Source: Robertmurraya dakarensis (GTDB taxonomy: Bacteria; Bacillota; Bacilli; Bacillales; Cytobacillaceae). From it: DNA of 64,000 nt. A program made the translations under genes and the position numbers. The notes under the pieces are model-generated. The model made no database searches. It was not told the origin of the DNA and saw nothing but the letters and a program-made list of their open reading frames with translations. Shown in pieces: positions 25,804-34,266 of the stretch. The first letter of the stretch is position 1, and each line of letters opens with the position of its first letter. The stretch is taken from positions 3,156,909 to 3,220,908 of the forward strand of contig NZ_LT707409.1 in assembly GCF_900156875.1 (NCBI RefSeq), read 5' to 3'.

Positions 25804-26652
25804 ATGAATATTAAATCGGGCACTATGGAGCAGTTTCAATCTTTTTCCCAGTTTCATTCTCTAAAGGAGTTCAACACCCATATGGAAATGTGGTTAGCGT
25901 TACATAAATTTGAATTTACGAAGGGAGAGCTAGTTGGCTTAAAGCGACTGGTTCGTTTTGCTGCGAAGATTCCTGGGGTTGCGAATGCCAAGATTGGCAC
26001 TTTCTTAAAAGCCATTCATGAGGAGTATGAGGGCAACGGGATCTCTCGTTCTACTTTTAAAAGAATGGTCCAAAAGGCCATTTCGCTCGGCATCCTGACT
26101 GTTTACGAAACAGAAAGAAAAAATGGTTCGCAATCCAGCAATCTTTATGTGTTCAATCGCTTTCCTAAAAATGAACCACCTAACGAGGAAATTTCGAACC
26201 ACCATAATAAAACTATTAATCTTTCTAAAACTATTAAAGATAATAAAAAACGTACAGAAACGATTCCTGCAGAACAAAAGGATTCTCAATCTTCTGTTCT
26301 AGACCATACATTTACAAGCGATCGTGTGCCATCTCCTTTTACCAATCTAGTAAAATGCTTCTTTTCTGATGCGAAAATGATCGAGGATTACTGGAGAATG
26401 GCGAGCATTGCTGCGTTCCTTCACAACTGCGAACAGGATGCTGAAAAAGTTCTAGCCATCTCCATTCATGCATTTAAACAATTTGTACGAAAGCTGAAAT
26501 CAAATGCAATCCATAATCCTATTGCCTATTTCTATGGAATTGTGAACAAGAAGTTTGAAGAGCTCTACTTTGAAGAGTTATTTGACATGGGCTTCTCTGC
26601 AGATGAGATGGCCGATCTTCAAGCAAATCCTCTTCAACTCCCATTATTTTAA
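25804..26652 (+). CDS. HTH-type cytosolic protein of unknown function upstream of DUF1659/DUF2922
   Basis: 282 aa; GAAGGGAGTGCAGAACT precedes the ATG. The N-terminal ~110 residues look like a winged HTH (FTKGELVGLKRLVRFAAK ... ISRSTFKRMVQKAISLGILTVYETERK). This is followed by a polar linker rich in Asn, Lys and Ser (about 120-170) and a helical C-terminal region (NLVKCFFSDAKMIEDYWRMA ... AYFYGIVNKKFEELY). The plan resembles replication-type or phage DnaD/RepA-like HTH proteins, but I cannot name a family with confidence. It shares a duplicated leader with the DUF1659 gene downstream. Confidence 0.65.
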   Translation: MNIKSGTMEQFQSFSQFHSLKEFNTHMEMWLALHKFEFTKGELVGLKRLVRFAAKIPGVANAKIGTFLKAIHEEYEGNGISRSTFKRMVQKAISLGILTVYETERKNGSQSSNLYVFNRFPKNEPPNEEISNHHNKTINLSKTIKDNKKRTETIPAEQKDSQSSVLDHTFTSDRVPSPFTNLVKCFFSDAKMIEDYWRMASIAAFLHNCEQDAEKVLAISIHAFKQFVRKLKSNAIHNPIAYFYGIVNKKFEELYFEELFDMGFSADEMADLQANPLQLPLF

Positions 26653-26656
26653 AAAA

Positions 26657-26715
26657 TTTTCTCTCCCCCCTGTCCATTTCGCCCCTTTTTCCCTATATAG
26701 AGAGTGAAGGGGGTG
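26657..26715 (+). promoter_or_regulatory. Leader repeat, copy 2 (before the DUF1659 gene)
   Basis: TTTTCTCTCCCCCC ... CCCTATATAGAGAGTGAAGG, ending in the ribosome site of the DUF1659 gene. It starts 4 bp after the stop of the 282-aa gene. Compare copy 1 at 25739. Confidence 0.6.
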
Positions 26716-26720
26716 AGGAA

Positions 26721-26939
26721 ATGGCAGAAGCGATCTTAACGAAGTCGAGTCTCGTATTATCGTATGAAACTGGCTTTAATGAAAAAGGTGAACCGATTTA
26801 TAAAGGAAAATCGTACAGCAACATCAAGCTGGAAGCTACAGCTGACCAGCTATTCCAAGCAGCCAATGCTCTTGGAGGATTGTCTTTGAACACACTTGTC
26901 GGCGTGGACCGAAACGACAGCTTTGAAATCATCGCCTAA
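26721..26939 (+). CDS. DUF1659 family small protein
   Basis: 72 aa; GAAGGGGGTGAGGAA precedes the ATG. The pattern LSYETGFNEKGEPIYKGKSYSNI and the end GV.R.DS.EI are typical of DUF1659, a small Bacillus family of unknown function usually followed by DUF2922 and YvrJ, as here. It lies 25 bp before the DUF2922 gene. Confidence 0.85.
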   Translation: MAEAILTKSSLVLSYETGFNEKGEPIYKGKSYSNIKLEATADQLFQAANALGGLSLNTLVGVDRNDSFEIIA

Positions 26940-26964
26940 CTAAAATAGAAAGGAGAGAAAACAA

Positions 26965-27183
26965 ATGGCGAAAGTATTAGAACTTAATTTTACAACGGCT
27001 CTTGGAAAAACTGCGAAGCTAACCGTCGATCAACCTGTTGAGCCAATTGATCCAGCCGCTATCAAGACAGCGATGGAGGCCATCATTGCATCCAATGCCT
27101 TCAATTCAACAAGCGGTGATTTAGTCGCAGTTGAAGGTGCACGTGTCGTCGAACGAAATGTAACAGATTATGAGATTATCTAA
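26965..27183 (+). CDS. DUF2922 family small protein
   Basis: 72 aa; AGAAAGGAGAGAAAACAA precedes the ATG. LELNFTTALGKTAKLTVDQP ... A.E.I.....F ... GA.VVERNVTDYEII is the DUF2922 pattern. It partners DUF1659; the function is unknown, and the pair has weak similarity in length and fold class. A terminator follows. Confidence 0.87.
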   Translation: MAKVLELNFTTALGKTAKLTVDQPVEPIDPAAIKTAMEAIIASNAFNSTSGDLVAVEGARVVERNVTDYEII

Positions 27184-27193
27184 GTAGGAAAAG

Positions 27194-27223
27194 GCCGGTT
27201 TCCCGAGGGAACCGGCTTTCTCC
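27194..27223 (+). terminator. Rho-independent terminator after DUF2922
   Basis: GCCGGTTTCCC-GA-GGGAACCGGC, an 11-bp stem and tight loop followed by TTTCTCC. Confidence 0.85.
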
Positions 27224-27250
27224 ATAATAATAGAATAGTAGGAAGTGAGT

Positions 27251-27371
27251 ATGCAGGAGCTCATTCCACTCATCAGTGCATAGGGTATTGCACAAAAGTA
27301 CCCTTACGTCGAACAAGCACCTTCTCTTCTACGTATATAATCTCCGAACTGTTACAAAACAAAGTGTAATA
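27251..27371 (+). pseudogene. Probable remnant of a yvrJ-like gene
   Basis: GGAAGTGAGT precedes ATG, giving MQELIPLISA and then a stop (27281). Intact YvrJ proteins begin M(Q/E)E(L/F)IPL(I/V)S and normally follow DUF2922. Beyond the stop, other frames contain YPYV and a weak LL.Y/R.....L pattern, as expected for a broken 45-50-aa membrane protein. A call from a short match and gene order. Confidence 0.5.
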
Positions 27372-27505
27372 ATAAATATTAGTTCGGTTGGAACAATAAT
27401 ACATACAAAGAACATCATCAACATAAGGGGTTCTATACATGCATTTGCAAAGTTAATGCTTAGGCTTGCTATCGCCTTCATAACATTGGATAGGAGTATT
27501 CTATA

Positions 27506-28189
27506 ATGAATATATCGTCTTTAACAATTGAACTCATTACAGGTTTTTTATTCCTGTTTGTCATTATTATGTTTATTGGCAGAAAGGTCATTAATCAAAT
27601 AACCCCCTTTACATTTATTGGATCCATTGTGTTAAGCGAGTTATTAGGAAATGCCTTATACGATGATAAAGTTGGAACTTTCTACATTATTTACTCTATG
27701 AGTTTGTGGGCAATATTACTTTTTACAGTTGAATATCTCGGAAGAAAGTCTTTATTTTTTCGTGGCATTTTTCAGGGGAAACCGTCAGCTCTTATTAAAA
27801 ACGGATTGGTTGATCGGGAGATATTACTGAAAAATCGAATGAATCTAAATCAATTACAAAGCTTGCTTCGACAAAGCGAAACCTTTTCGATTCGGGAAGT
27901 TGCTTTTTGCTATTTAGAGCCAAATGGTTCGATCAGTATTTTAAAGAAGCCACAATACCAAAAAACAACGTTAGAAGATTTTAATATTCAAGGAAAGCAT
28001 GCCTACGTCCCTGTCACACTCATCAGAGATGGCAAAGTATTAAAGGACGAATTAAAAGATCTAGGGTATGATGAATCTTGGTTAAAAGAGCAGCTATTAT
28101 CACAGAATGTAACTAATTATAAAGAGGTTTTTTTAGCCGAATGGTTAGAAGGTGACGGTATTTTTGTACAAACCTATTTAAACAAGTAA
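27506..28189 (+). CDS. DUF421 (YetF-like) membrane protein
   Basis: 227 aa with three N-terminal membrane helices (about 7-80) and a soluble C-terminal part. FIGSIVLSELLGNALYDD, PSALIKNGLVDREILLKNRMNLNQLQSLLRQ and VAFCYLEPNGSISILKK are characteristic of the DUF421/YetF/YrbG family, often linked to spore or stationary-phase membranes. GGATAGGAGTATTCTATA precedes the ATG. It stands alone. Confidence 0.88.
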   Translation: MNISSLTIELITGFLFLFVIIMFIGRKVINQITPFTFIGSIVLSELLGNALYDDKVGTFYIIYSMSLWAILLFTVEYLGRKSLFFRGIFQGKPSALIKNGLVDREILLKNRMNLNQLQSLLRQSETFSIREVAFCYLEPNGSISILKKPQYQKTTLEDFNIQGKHAYVPVTLIRDGKVLKDELKDLGYDESWLKEQLLSQNVTNYKEVFLAEWLEGDGIFVQTYLNK

Positions 28190-28467
28190 ATAACTTGTAT
28201 TTAAATAAAGAGTTTATATTAATTTTGCCCTGATTGAAAGCAGAGTGGTAGAAACTACAAATTTGAAAAACTAATTTTCTCAAGACATTCCTGCGAAGTG
28301 AGTATACAAGTCATTTTTTTGATTACTCATTTTCTTCCGATATCAACTAATAATACTGCTTTCAGCCATCGATAAATCCCATTCCAACTCCACTCCACCC
28401 AAAAATTAAAGAACTATTCATATTTTGATTACATATCCTATAGGAAAATATGGGGAGGAGAAGAGGA

Positions 28468-28845
28468 ATGTTTGTACCTATAAGTGGTTATTTGTATGAT
28501 TCGGGTGATATAGGGGAATCAGTACATTCTCACAACTTACGTATTACTTCATGGGACGGTAATCCAGTCCATATTCACCAATTCTCTGGGGAAACTTCAT
28601 ATGATATAGGACATAGTCATATGTTTGCTGGGACAACGGAACCTGCCCCTGGAAGAAGACAACACACTCACAGATATTTTGTATATACATCTATTTCAGA
28701 TGGACACATCCATCAAATCAGAGGTGTTACAGGTCCAGCCATTTATCTTCCAAATGGTAGACATTATCACGAATTTCAAGGTGTTACAACAGTTGATGGA
28801 TTAACTCAACATTCACATGTATACAGAGGACGGACAAGTGGGTAA
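28468..28845 (+). CDS. YmaF-family His-rich protein
   Basis: 125 aa from the ATG at 28468, which follows GGGGAGGAGAAGAGGA; the ATG at 28450 is inside that leader. Repeated H.H motifs (SVHSHNLR, PVHIHQFSGETSYDIGHSHMFAGTT, QHTHRYF, DGHIHQIRGVTGPA, HYHEFQGVTTVDG, QHSHVYRGRT) match YmaF of B. subtilis along the whole length. The regular His pairs suggest metal binding, but the function is not known. Probably soluble, with no signal peptide. Confidence 0.85.
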   Translation: MFVPISGYLYDSGDIGESVHSHNLRITSWDGNPVHIHQFSGETSYDIGHSHMFAGTTEPAPGRRQHTHRYFVYTSISDGHIHQIRGVTGPAIYLPNGRHYHEFQGVTTVDGLTQHSHVYRGRTSG

Positions 28846-28917
28846 ATAAACAAAGGCCATCGGGGTACATTCATACATCTTGTAGACTTGTTTAACAATG
28901 CTTGTCTACAAGATGAA

Positions 28918-28952
28918 GAGAATGAACCATCCCCATGCTTCCCGCTCTTTAC
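28918..28952. repeat. REP-like right arm at the 3' end of the M20 peptidase gene
   Basis: GAGAATGAACCATCCCCATGCTTCCC matches the GAGAACCGTCCCCATGCTTCC arm. The peptidase stop codon lies at its edge. Confidence 0.6.
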
Positions 28953-30097
28953 TTCAATAACCCTAAAATTAACTCTTTATAAATATCGAAGAATGCAAAG
29001 TAGTAATCTTTATAGACATATTCATCTGTCTTGTGTGCCATTTTTGTTTCGCCTGGACCAAACATCATGAATGGGAAATGGTCATCCTTACCTCGTAATA
29101 AGTTTGATGCATCTGTCACCCCTGGAGAGCCTTTCACGGAAATTTCCAAACCTAAATGTTTTTTACCGAGTTCTTTAGTAAGATCAACCATTTCAGACTG
29201 TCCTGAAGTGAAGACACTTGGTAATGACATGGTCACTTCAACATTAATATTAGAGCCTTCTTTATTGTATTGGTTAGCTGTTTTGTTGAATAAGTCAATC
29301 ACTTCATCGTTATCAAACTCCGGAATCGTACGCACGTTTATTTCAGCTGTTGCTTTTTCTGGAACGGAGTTTACTTGGTTCCCTGCATTAAAAATAGTTG
29401 TACTCATAGCCAATTTATCTAGAACCTCATTTTTACGATCATCACCATTCAGTTTTTCGTCTACTTCTAATAGATATTTCATTAATGGATTAATTGCGTT
29501 ATAACCTTGGTCAGGCATAGAACTGTGTGCTGCTTCACCAACAGACGTAACACGCAAGTTAAGTGATCCTTTGTGAGAGTAAATAATCGTGTCATGAGAA
29601 GGTTCAGCTACCCATAGATACTCTACATCATCCATATAGCCTTCTTCGTATAATTTTTTCGAACCTGCGCCGCCGACTTCTTCACCAGTCGTTGCCATAA
29701 AACGGACAGTACCATTTTTTAGTTCATTATTTTCTTTGAGTTCAATCATGACTAAAGCAAGGTTTACTAAACCTGCTTTCATGTCATTTGTTCCACGTCC
29801 GTATAATTTTCCGTCTCTTTCTGTCAATGTGAACGGATCTGAAGTCCACTCGCTTTCATCACCAGGAGAAACAACATCCATATGACCAGAAACGCCAATG
29901 ACTGGACTCCCGCTTCCAATTTCAGCCACTAAGTTAACACGAGTGTCTGTAACCGGAACAATTTTAGATTCAATACCGTATTGGGCAAATAAATCTTTTA
30001 AGTAGTTGGCCACATCGATTTCGTTATCATTAATGGATTTAATCGCTATAATGTCAGATAAAATCTTTATCTTTTCTTCTTCTGTAAAATGTTTCAT
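28949..30097 (-). CDS. M20-family metallopeptidase (ArgE/DapE-like deacylase)
   Basis: 382 aa from the ATG at 30097, preceded by GGAGGACTTAAGT; an upstream in-frame ATG at 30121 is less likely. Metal ligands are seen in GHMDVVSPGD (His, Asp), GRGTNDMKAG (Asp), TTGEEVGGAG (Glu-Glu, catalytic) and AEPSHD. The dimerisation domain follows HKGSLNLRVTSVGEAAHSSMPDQG. Such enzymes remove acyl groups from amino acids or act as dipeptidases. Solitary, so the substrate is not inferable. Confidence 0.9.
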   Translation of the reverse strand: MKHFTEEEKIKILSDIIAIKSINDNEIDVANYLKDLFAQYGIESKIVPVTDTRVNLVAEIGSGSPVIGVSGHMDVVSPGDESEWTSDPFTLTERDGKLYGRGTNDMKAGLVNLALVMIELKENNELKNGTVRFMATTGEEVGGAGSKKLYEEGYMDDVEYLWVAEPSHDTIIYSHKGSLNLRVTSVGEAAHSSMPDQGYNAINPLMKYLLEVDEKLNGDDRKNEVLDKLAMSTTIFNAGNQVNSVPEKATAEINVRTIPEFDNDEVIDLFNKTANQYNKEGSNINVEVTMSLPSVFTSGQSEMVDLTKELGKKHLGLEISVKGSPGVTDASNLLRGKDDHFPFMMFGPGETKMAHKTDEYVYKDYYFAFFDIYKELILGLLK

Positions 30098-30164
30098 ACT
30101 TAAGTCCTCCAAAAATTTCATCTGTCTATCCTCAATGAATGAGCATACAACTGTATTTTACCCA

Positions 30165-30373
30165 AAACATCGGGAGTGTTCTCCCAGAAACATCGGGACG
30201 GTTCTCCTGTTTCTATACTTTTCCCTACTAATTGGTATTACTTGATATCAGGTTACCCTTGTTTCAGAAAAAAGCCCTGCAAAGATTTCTCTCCGCAAGG
30301 CTACATTAATTCTACTAATCATTGGGTTTTGGAAGTATTTAGGGAAACGCAAGTACCGCCCCCATGTTTCACG
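30165..30373. repeat. Best-preserved REP-like composite element, abutting the IS256 end
   Basis: A duplicated left arm (AAACATCGGGAGTGTTCTCC, then AAACATCGGGACGGTTCTCC at 30188-30207), CTGTTTCTATACTTTT, the hairpin AAAAAAGCCCTGCAAAG ... CGCAAGGCT (30268-30302), CTAATCATTGGGTTTTGG, and right arm AGGGAAACGCAAGTACCGCC ending CCCATGTTTC (30342-30370). The IS256 left end begins within a few bases of it. Confidence 0.85.
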
Positions 30374-30473
30374 ATTAAGTCCGTATAATTGTGTAAAAAG
30401 AAAATGAGTCATTTTATTCCTTCTTGTCTACAATGTTTAACAACCACGAAAAACAAGGAAGAGAGGAATAAAA

Positions 30474-31640
30474 ATGACTCAATTACAGTTTAACCTAGAT
30501 ATGGAAGTTTTAAAAGATTCTGTGATAAATTCAAATATTGATACTGTCATGAAATCCGCGATTATTTTGGTCTTAAATGAATTCATGGAAAAAGAAAGAG
30601 ATGACTATTTACAAGCTTATCCTTATGAGCGCACTGATGATCGTCGTGATTACCGCAATGGATATTATGAACGTGAATTAACAATGAGTATAGGGAAAAT
30701 CAAACTCAAGGTGCCTAGAACTCGAAATGGGGAGTTTTCTCCGTCTATTTTTGAAAAATATGCTCGCTGTGATCAAGCTTTAGTTCTATCTATGTTAGAG
30801 ATGGTAATTAATGGTGTCTCTACAAGAAAAGTAACACATATTGTTGAGCAGCTCTGTGGTGAAAACATATCCAAATCATTCGTATCTTCACTTACACAAA
30901 AACTAGACCCAATTGTAAATGATTGGGCAAAACGACCTTTAAATACTATCTATTATCCTTATGTCTTTGTAGACGCCATGTATATAAAAGTACGTGAACA
31001 TCATCGTGTCGTCTCTAAAGCCGTTTATATTGCCACTGCCCTTACTGAAAAGAACCAACGTGAAATACTGGGATTGAGTGTAGATCATACTGAAAGCTAC
31101 GAGAGTTGGAGTCAATTTTTAAAGCACCTCAAATCCCGTGGTTTACAATCCCCTAAACTGGTTATTTCTGATGCACATCAAGGTCTACAAAAAGCTATAC
31201 AACGTGAGTTTATTGGTACTAGCTGGCAGAGATGTAACGTCCATTTTAAGCGTAATATTACTGAGAAATTACCTAAAAAGGATTCTACTGAAATCCGAAC
31301 GATGATAAAACGTGTGTTTGAAGCCGTTACCATTGAAGATATTAGAACATTTAAAGATGAACTAATGAGTCGATTTGGAGATAACTCTAAATACGAAAAG
31401 GCATTAGAAATATTAGATGAAGGTTTCGAAGATACCATCCAATACATGACTCATCCAGAGTCTCTTCGTCCTCATATTCGAAGTACTAACTCACTAGAAC
31501 GCTTAAACCAAGAAGTAAGGCGAAGAGAAAAAGTGATAAGGATCTTTCCTAATACACAATCTGCTTTCCGCCTGGTAGGAGCTGTCTTAATGCATTATCA
31601 AGAGACTGTCTACGCAAAGAAAAAATCTCTAACAAAATAG
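30474..31640 (+). CDS. IS256-family (mutator-like) transposase
   Basis: 388 aa, full length and intact. DDE residues are visible in order: VFVDAMYIKVRE (first Asp, about residue 164), VISDAHQGLQKA (second Asp, about 231) and STNSLERLNQEVRRREKVIRIFPN (Glu, about 340). The N-terminal part has ERTDDRRDYRNGYYERELTMSIGKI, typical of IS256. It should be active in principle, with a ribosome site (GGAAGAGAGGAATAAAA) before the ATG. Confidence 0.95.
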   Translation: MTQLQFNLDMEVLKDSVINSNIDTVMKSAIILVLNEFMEKERDDYLQAYPYERTDDRRDYRNGYYERELTMSIGKIKLKVPRTRNGEFSPSIFEKYARCDQALVLSMLEMVINGVSTRKVTHIVEQLCGENISKSFVSSLTQKLDPIVNDWAKRPLNTIYYPYVFVDAMYIKVREHHRVVSKAVYIATALTEKNQREILGLSVDHTESYESWSQFLKHLKSRGLQSPKLVISDAHQGLQKAIQREFIGTSWQRCNVHFKRNITEKLPKKDSTEIRTMIKRVFEAVTIEDIRTFKDELMSRFGDNSKYEKALEILDEGFEDTIQYMTHPESLRPHIRSTNSLERLNQEVRRREKVIRIFPNTQSAFRLVGAVLMHYQETVYAKKKSLTK

Positions 31641-31671
31641 GCTATTTTTCAAACTTCCATCATGGATTATC

Positions 31672-31731
31672 CCATAATCAGTAAAGGCTATCAAAGGGAA
31701 AAGCGTCTTTGACAGCCTTTACTGATTATGG
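31672..31731. repeat. 25-bp-stem hairpin in the IS256 3' region
   Basis: The left arm 31672-31696 (CCATAATCAGTAAAGGCTAT plus CAAAG) pairs with 31707-31731 across a 10-base loop, with one G-U-type mismatch. A second, outer pairing TTCCAT/ATGGAA lies around it. Very stable; it lies between the transposase stop and the right end. Confidence 0.8.
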
Positions 31732-32012
31732 AGCTGTAGGGCCATGGAAGTTTCGCCAAAAAAAACATAGGGGGCAACACCCCCTTGCCACTTAACGGGT
31801 TGGTAAACATTGTATAGGAATTTTACACAATATTATGGACTTGACTCAAATAAGAGGAATTTTTCCCTTTATTTAAGATGATTTCAATGCTACTTTCCAA
31901 ATAGGGGTAATTTTTCCCGCTATTTATCAACCTGACACTTAAGGATAGGCATTGGTCTAAATCTCATTTTACTTATGGTACGGTTCATCTTGATTAAGAT
32001 AAACATATCCTC

Positions 32013-32945
32013 CTATAAATACGCCCAAAGAAGAAACACAGCAATCAGAACTAAGCCTACCCAGAACATCATGATGACAGTATAGCTCATGACATCTTTT
32101 AATTTTAACTTTGAGAGAGCTAAGATCGGTAGAATCCAGAATGGCTGCACAAGATTGTTCCACGTATCACCCATCATTACCGACATCGCTGTGATATTAA
32201 TGGATGTTCCGATTTGATTGGCCGCTTCAATCATGATAGGACCTTGAATCGCCCATTGTCCGCCTGCAGAAGGTGCTAGAATATTAATAAAATAAGCACT
32301 GATTAATCCCCACAAAGGGAGTGTTTTGTCTGTTGAAAAATCAACAAATACCTGTGCAAACGATGATGCCAGACCTGTACCAGCTAAAATTCCCATGATC
32401 CCTGCATATAAAGGATATTGCAGCACAATGCCAGTAACACTTTTAATCCCCTCACCCAATGTTTCTACATAACGTGAAGGCGAACCCATCAATAATACCC
32501 CTAGGAATAAAATGATCGTATTAACGATAAATAAATTGAATGAACCTCCATCCATAAAATAAGCCATGACATAGATTACCCCAATTATCCCTAAGGCCCT
32601 GCCAATAAACGAATTATTATTCAACTTTGAAGCAATGTTAGAATCAGTTGCCTCTATTGATGTTGCTATTTCTTCCCTTGCCTCACTTAAGAGGGACGCA
32701 TCAAATTCAATAATTTCATCTTTTGCCTTTGGATGTAATAGTGAGTTAGTAATTGGCAAAATGATTAATAAAAGTACTGTCGCTAATAACATAGGGAAAG
32801 AAAAAATGGTTTCACTTAGTGGGACAATCCCCATCAATTCCTCAAGGAAATGTCCTGGAGTTGCGATAACTAATGGAACACTACTTGATAATCCCAAACC
32901 GTATAAAGTGAATCCACTATACGCTGCAGCAATAATTAAAGGATA
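32013..32945 (-). pseudogene. atoE: 5'-truncated short-chain fatty acid transporter (AtoE/TIGR00366)
   Basis: The visible protein matches AtoE from its HYPLIIAAAYSGF segment onward (E. coli has DYPLLIACAYIGF), through LSSSVPLVIATPGHFLEE, APSAGGQWAIQGP (the conserved GG.W..QGP motif) and MGDTWNNLVQPFWILP. About 125 N-terminal residues are missing: the frame runs into an inverted REP-like pair at 32945-33024. The annotated TTG start at 32897 would be an artefact. It would have carried acetoacetate or short fatty acids; now probably inactive. Confidence 0.85.
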
Positions 32946-33024
32946 GTGAAGAAGCGCGGGGACGGTTCTAATGCTTCCTTAAATATAATGGAAGCACAAG
33001 AACCGTCCCCATGCTTCCTTGTGT
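32945..33024. repeat. Inverted pair of REP-like units that truncates atoE
   Basis: GAAGCGCGGGGACGGTTCTA (32952-32971) and, inverted, GGAAGCACAAGAACCGTCCC (32989-33008) CATGCTTCC. Each unit is a palindrome (GGAAGCA ... TGCTTCC) around the GAACCGTCCCC core, and the pair is head-to-head, a BIME-like layout. Confidence 0.85.
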
Positions 33025-33269
33025 GAGTTTATATTATATAGCTTGCAGCTTGCTCAAAGGTGTCTTTGTACTGGTAAACAGTTCACCCACTTATACAAAT
33101 TCCTTTGATCAGTTTTTATTAACCCTTTGTAGGGATTCTTCTTTTTCTTAATTTTGTAACTAGAGTGATTGTCTTATATCTGATTGGTAATATCCGACAT
33201 ATATCTTAGAAAGTCATCTAAATTGTTAATAGAGAACAATACAAATAAAGAACAAGGAGTTTGGTATAC

Positions 33270-33782
33270 ATGGTACCAGTTAAGAAAAAAATAAATTGGA
33301 ATACAGAAATAAAAGATTCATTAAAATATTTGGCTATAGTAATAGCCGTAATTGGAAGTTTTGCAATAATAGCAAATATTGCAGCTGAAGGAAATGAGAA
33401 AGTTAAAGCAGACGTAAAAGCACAAGAAGAGGTATCAGTAGAAGAAGAAGCGCGGGGACGGTTCCAATGCTTCCGTGTACCCCATTATGGTCAATCCGAT
33501 CAACCAAGCATGAAGAAAATATTTGGTTTAACCCACAACATATCAAAAGAACCGCCAGCAGTAATCGAAACACAATCATTCAGTTCAGCAACGGCTCCAC
33601 CCTTTTCATTCCAACAAGATTAACTTCCTTCAACCATAAAACTACAAACAGCAGAGCAGCTAGAAAAAATGACGATCGGAGAGAATGACAAATCTTTAAC
33701 CTTTATCCTGAATCCTGAAAAGAAAAGAGGGGTATGGGTGAAGGTTGTAAAGAGGAAAATGCATAAAGAGCAAGACAAGTAA
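33270..33782 (+). pseudogene. Disrupted small membrane-anchored protein gene with REP insertion
   Basis: AAGGAGTTTGGTATAC leads to ATG at 33270. The product starts MVPVKKKINWNTEIKDSL, then has one membrane helix (LAIVIAVIGSFAIIANIAA), then an acidic/basic linker. At 33446 a REP unit is inserted in frame (encoding EARGRFQCFR). The frame stops at 33621 (TAA) but resumes in the same frame as a well-formed segment (TAEQLEKMTIGENDKSLTF ... KKRGVWVKVVKRK) to a TAA at 33780. I read this as one gene broken by the repeat and a nonsense change. Function unknown. Confidence 0.6.
33446..33476. repeat. REP-like unit inside an ORF
   Basis: GAAGCGCGGGGACGGTTCCA (33450-33469) ATGCTTCC, nearly identical to the first unit at 32952. 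It is translated in frame in the surrounding ORF. Confidence 0.85.
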
Positions 33783-33995
33783 AATAGTCAATGCATGTTC
33801 GGAAAATCCCCGCAATTAAACCTTGTTGCAGAGGATTTTCTGGATATTTAATTTACTGCACAATAGTATTAGACGATTTTATATTCCTAATTTCATAGAG
33901 GATTAAAATAAAGGTTCTATTATAACTGGTTGTGTTTGTTTTGGATCATCGTGAGGAGTAAATTTATTGTATATTATTGTGATTTTAGAGAGGGA

Positions 33996-34266
33996 TTAGA
34001 GGTGTTTGTAGACGTCACCACGACTATCAATATCTTGAATGAAGATAATTAATTTTTCATTTAATACTTGATATAATATCCGGTATTTTCCGACTCTTAT
34101 ACGATAGACATCTTCAAATCCAGATAACTTTATACTTCCGTTATACGAGTATGGATTTTCAGTTAATGAATGTATAACATTGATCATACGAGCTTTTGTT
34201 ACCCTATCACATTTATCAAGAAACTTTTTGGATGATTTGGATAGTTCAAATCTTGTATTTAATCAT
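33996..34266 (-). pseudogene. RelE/ParE-type toxin with 5' frameshift
   Basis: The proper start should be the ATG at 34266, overlapping the antitoxin stop (ATGATTAA). It gives MIKYKI and then TGA at 34246. One frame over, a normal toxin continues: FELSKSSKKFLDKCDRVTKARMINVIHSL ... GFEDVYRIRVGKYRILYQV ... IIFIQDIDSRGDVYKHL, with the Arg/Tyr/His residues usual in RelE-like RNases. A single-base indel near codon 5 separates the frames. No alternative ATG, GTG or TTG lies upstream of Met at 34187, so the toxin is probably dead or made only by frameshifting. Confidence 0.75.

Larger units (their letters stand above)
30375..31844 (+). mobile_element. IS256-family insertion sequence
   Basis: Outer ends carry inverted repeats: left TTAAGTCCGTATAATTGTGT (30375-30394), right (complement) TCAAGTCCATAATATTGTGT ending at 31844, 16 of 20 matching. 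The element encloses one transposase gene and a long 3' hairpin. I see no 8-bp target duplication (TTTCACGA versus CTCAAATA), so the exact borders may be off or the flanks rearranged. Confidence 0.8.

Noticed and set aside
30367-31852. 8-bp target-site duplication for the IS256 element
   Set aside because: The flanks TTTCACGA and CTCAAATA do not match, so no duplication can be claimed.
32013-32897. Complete 294-aa AtoE-like gene starting at TTG 32897
   Set aside because: The conserved family sequence continues upstream of this TTG without a start codon, so the gene is truncated, not short.
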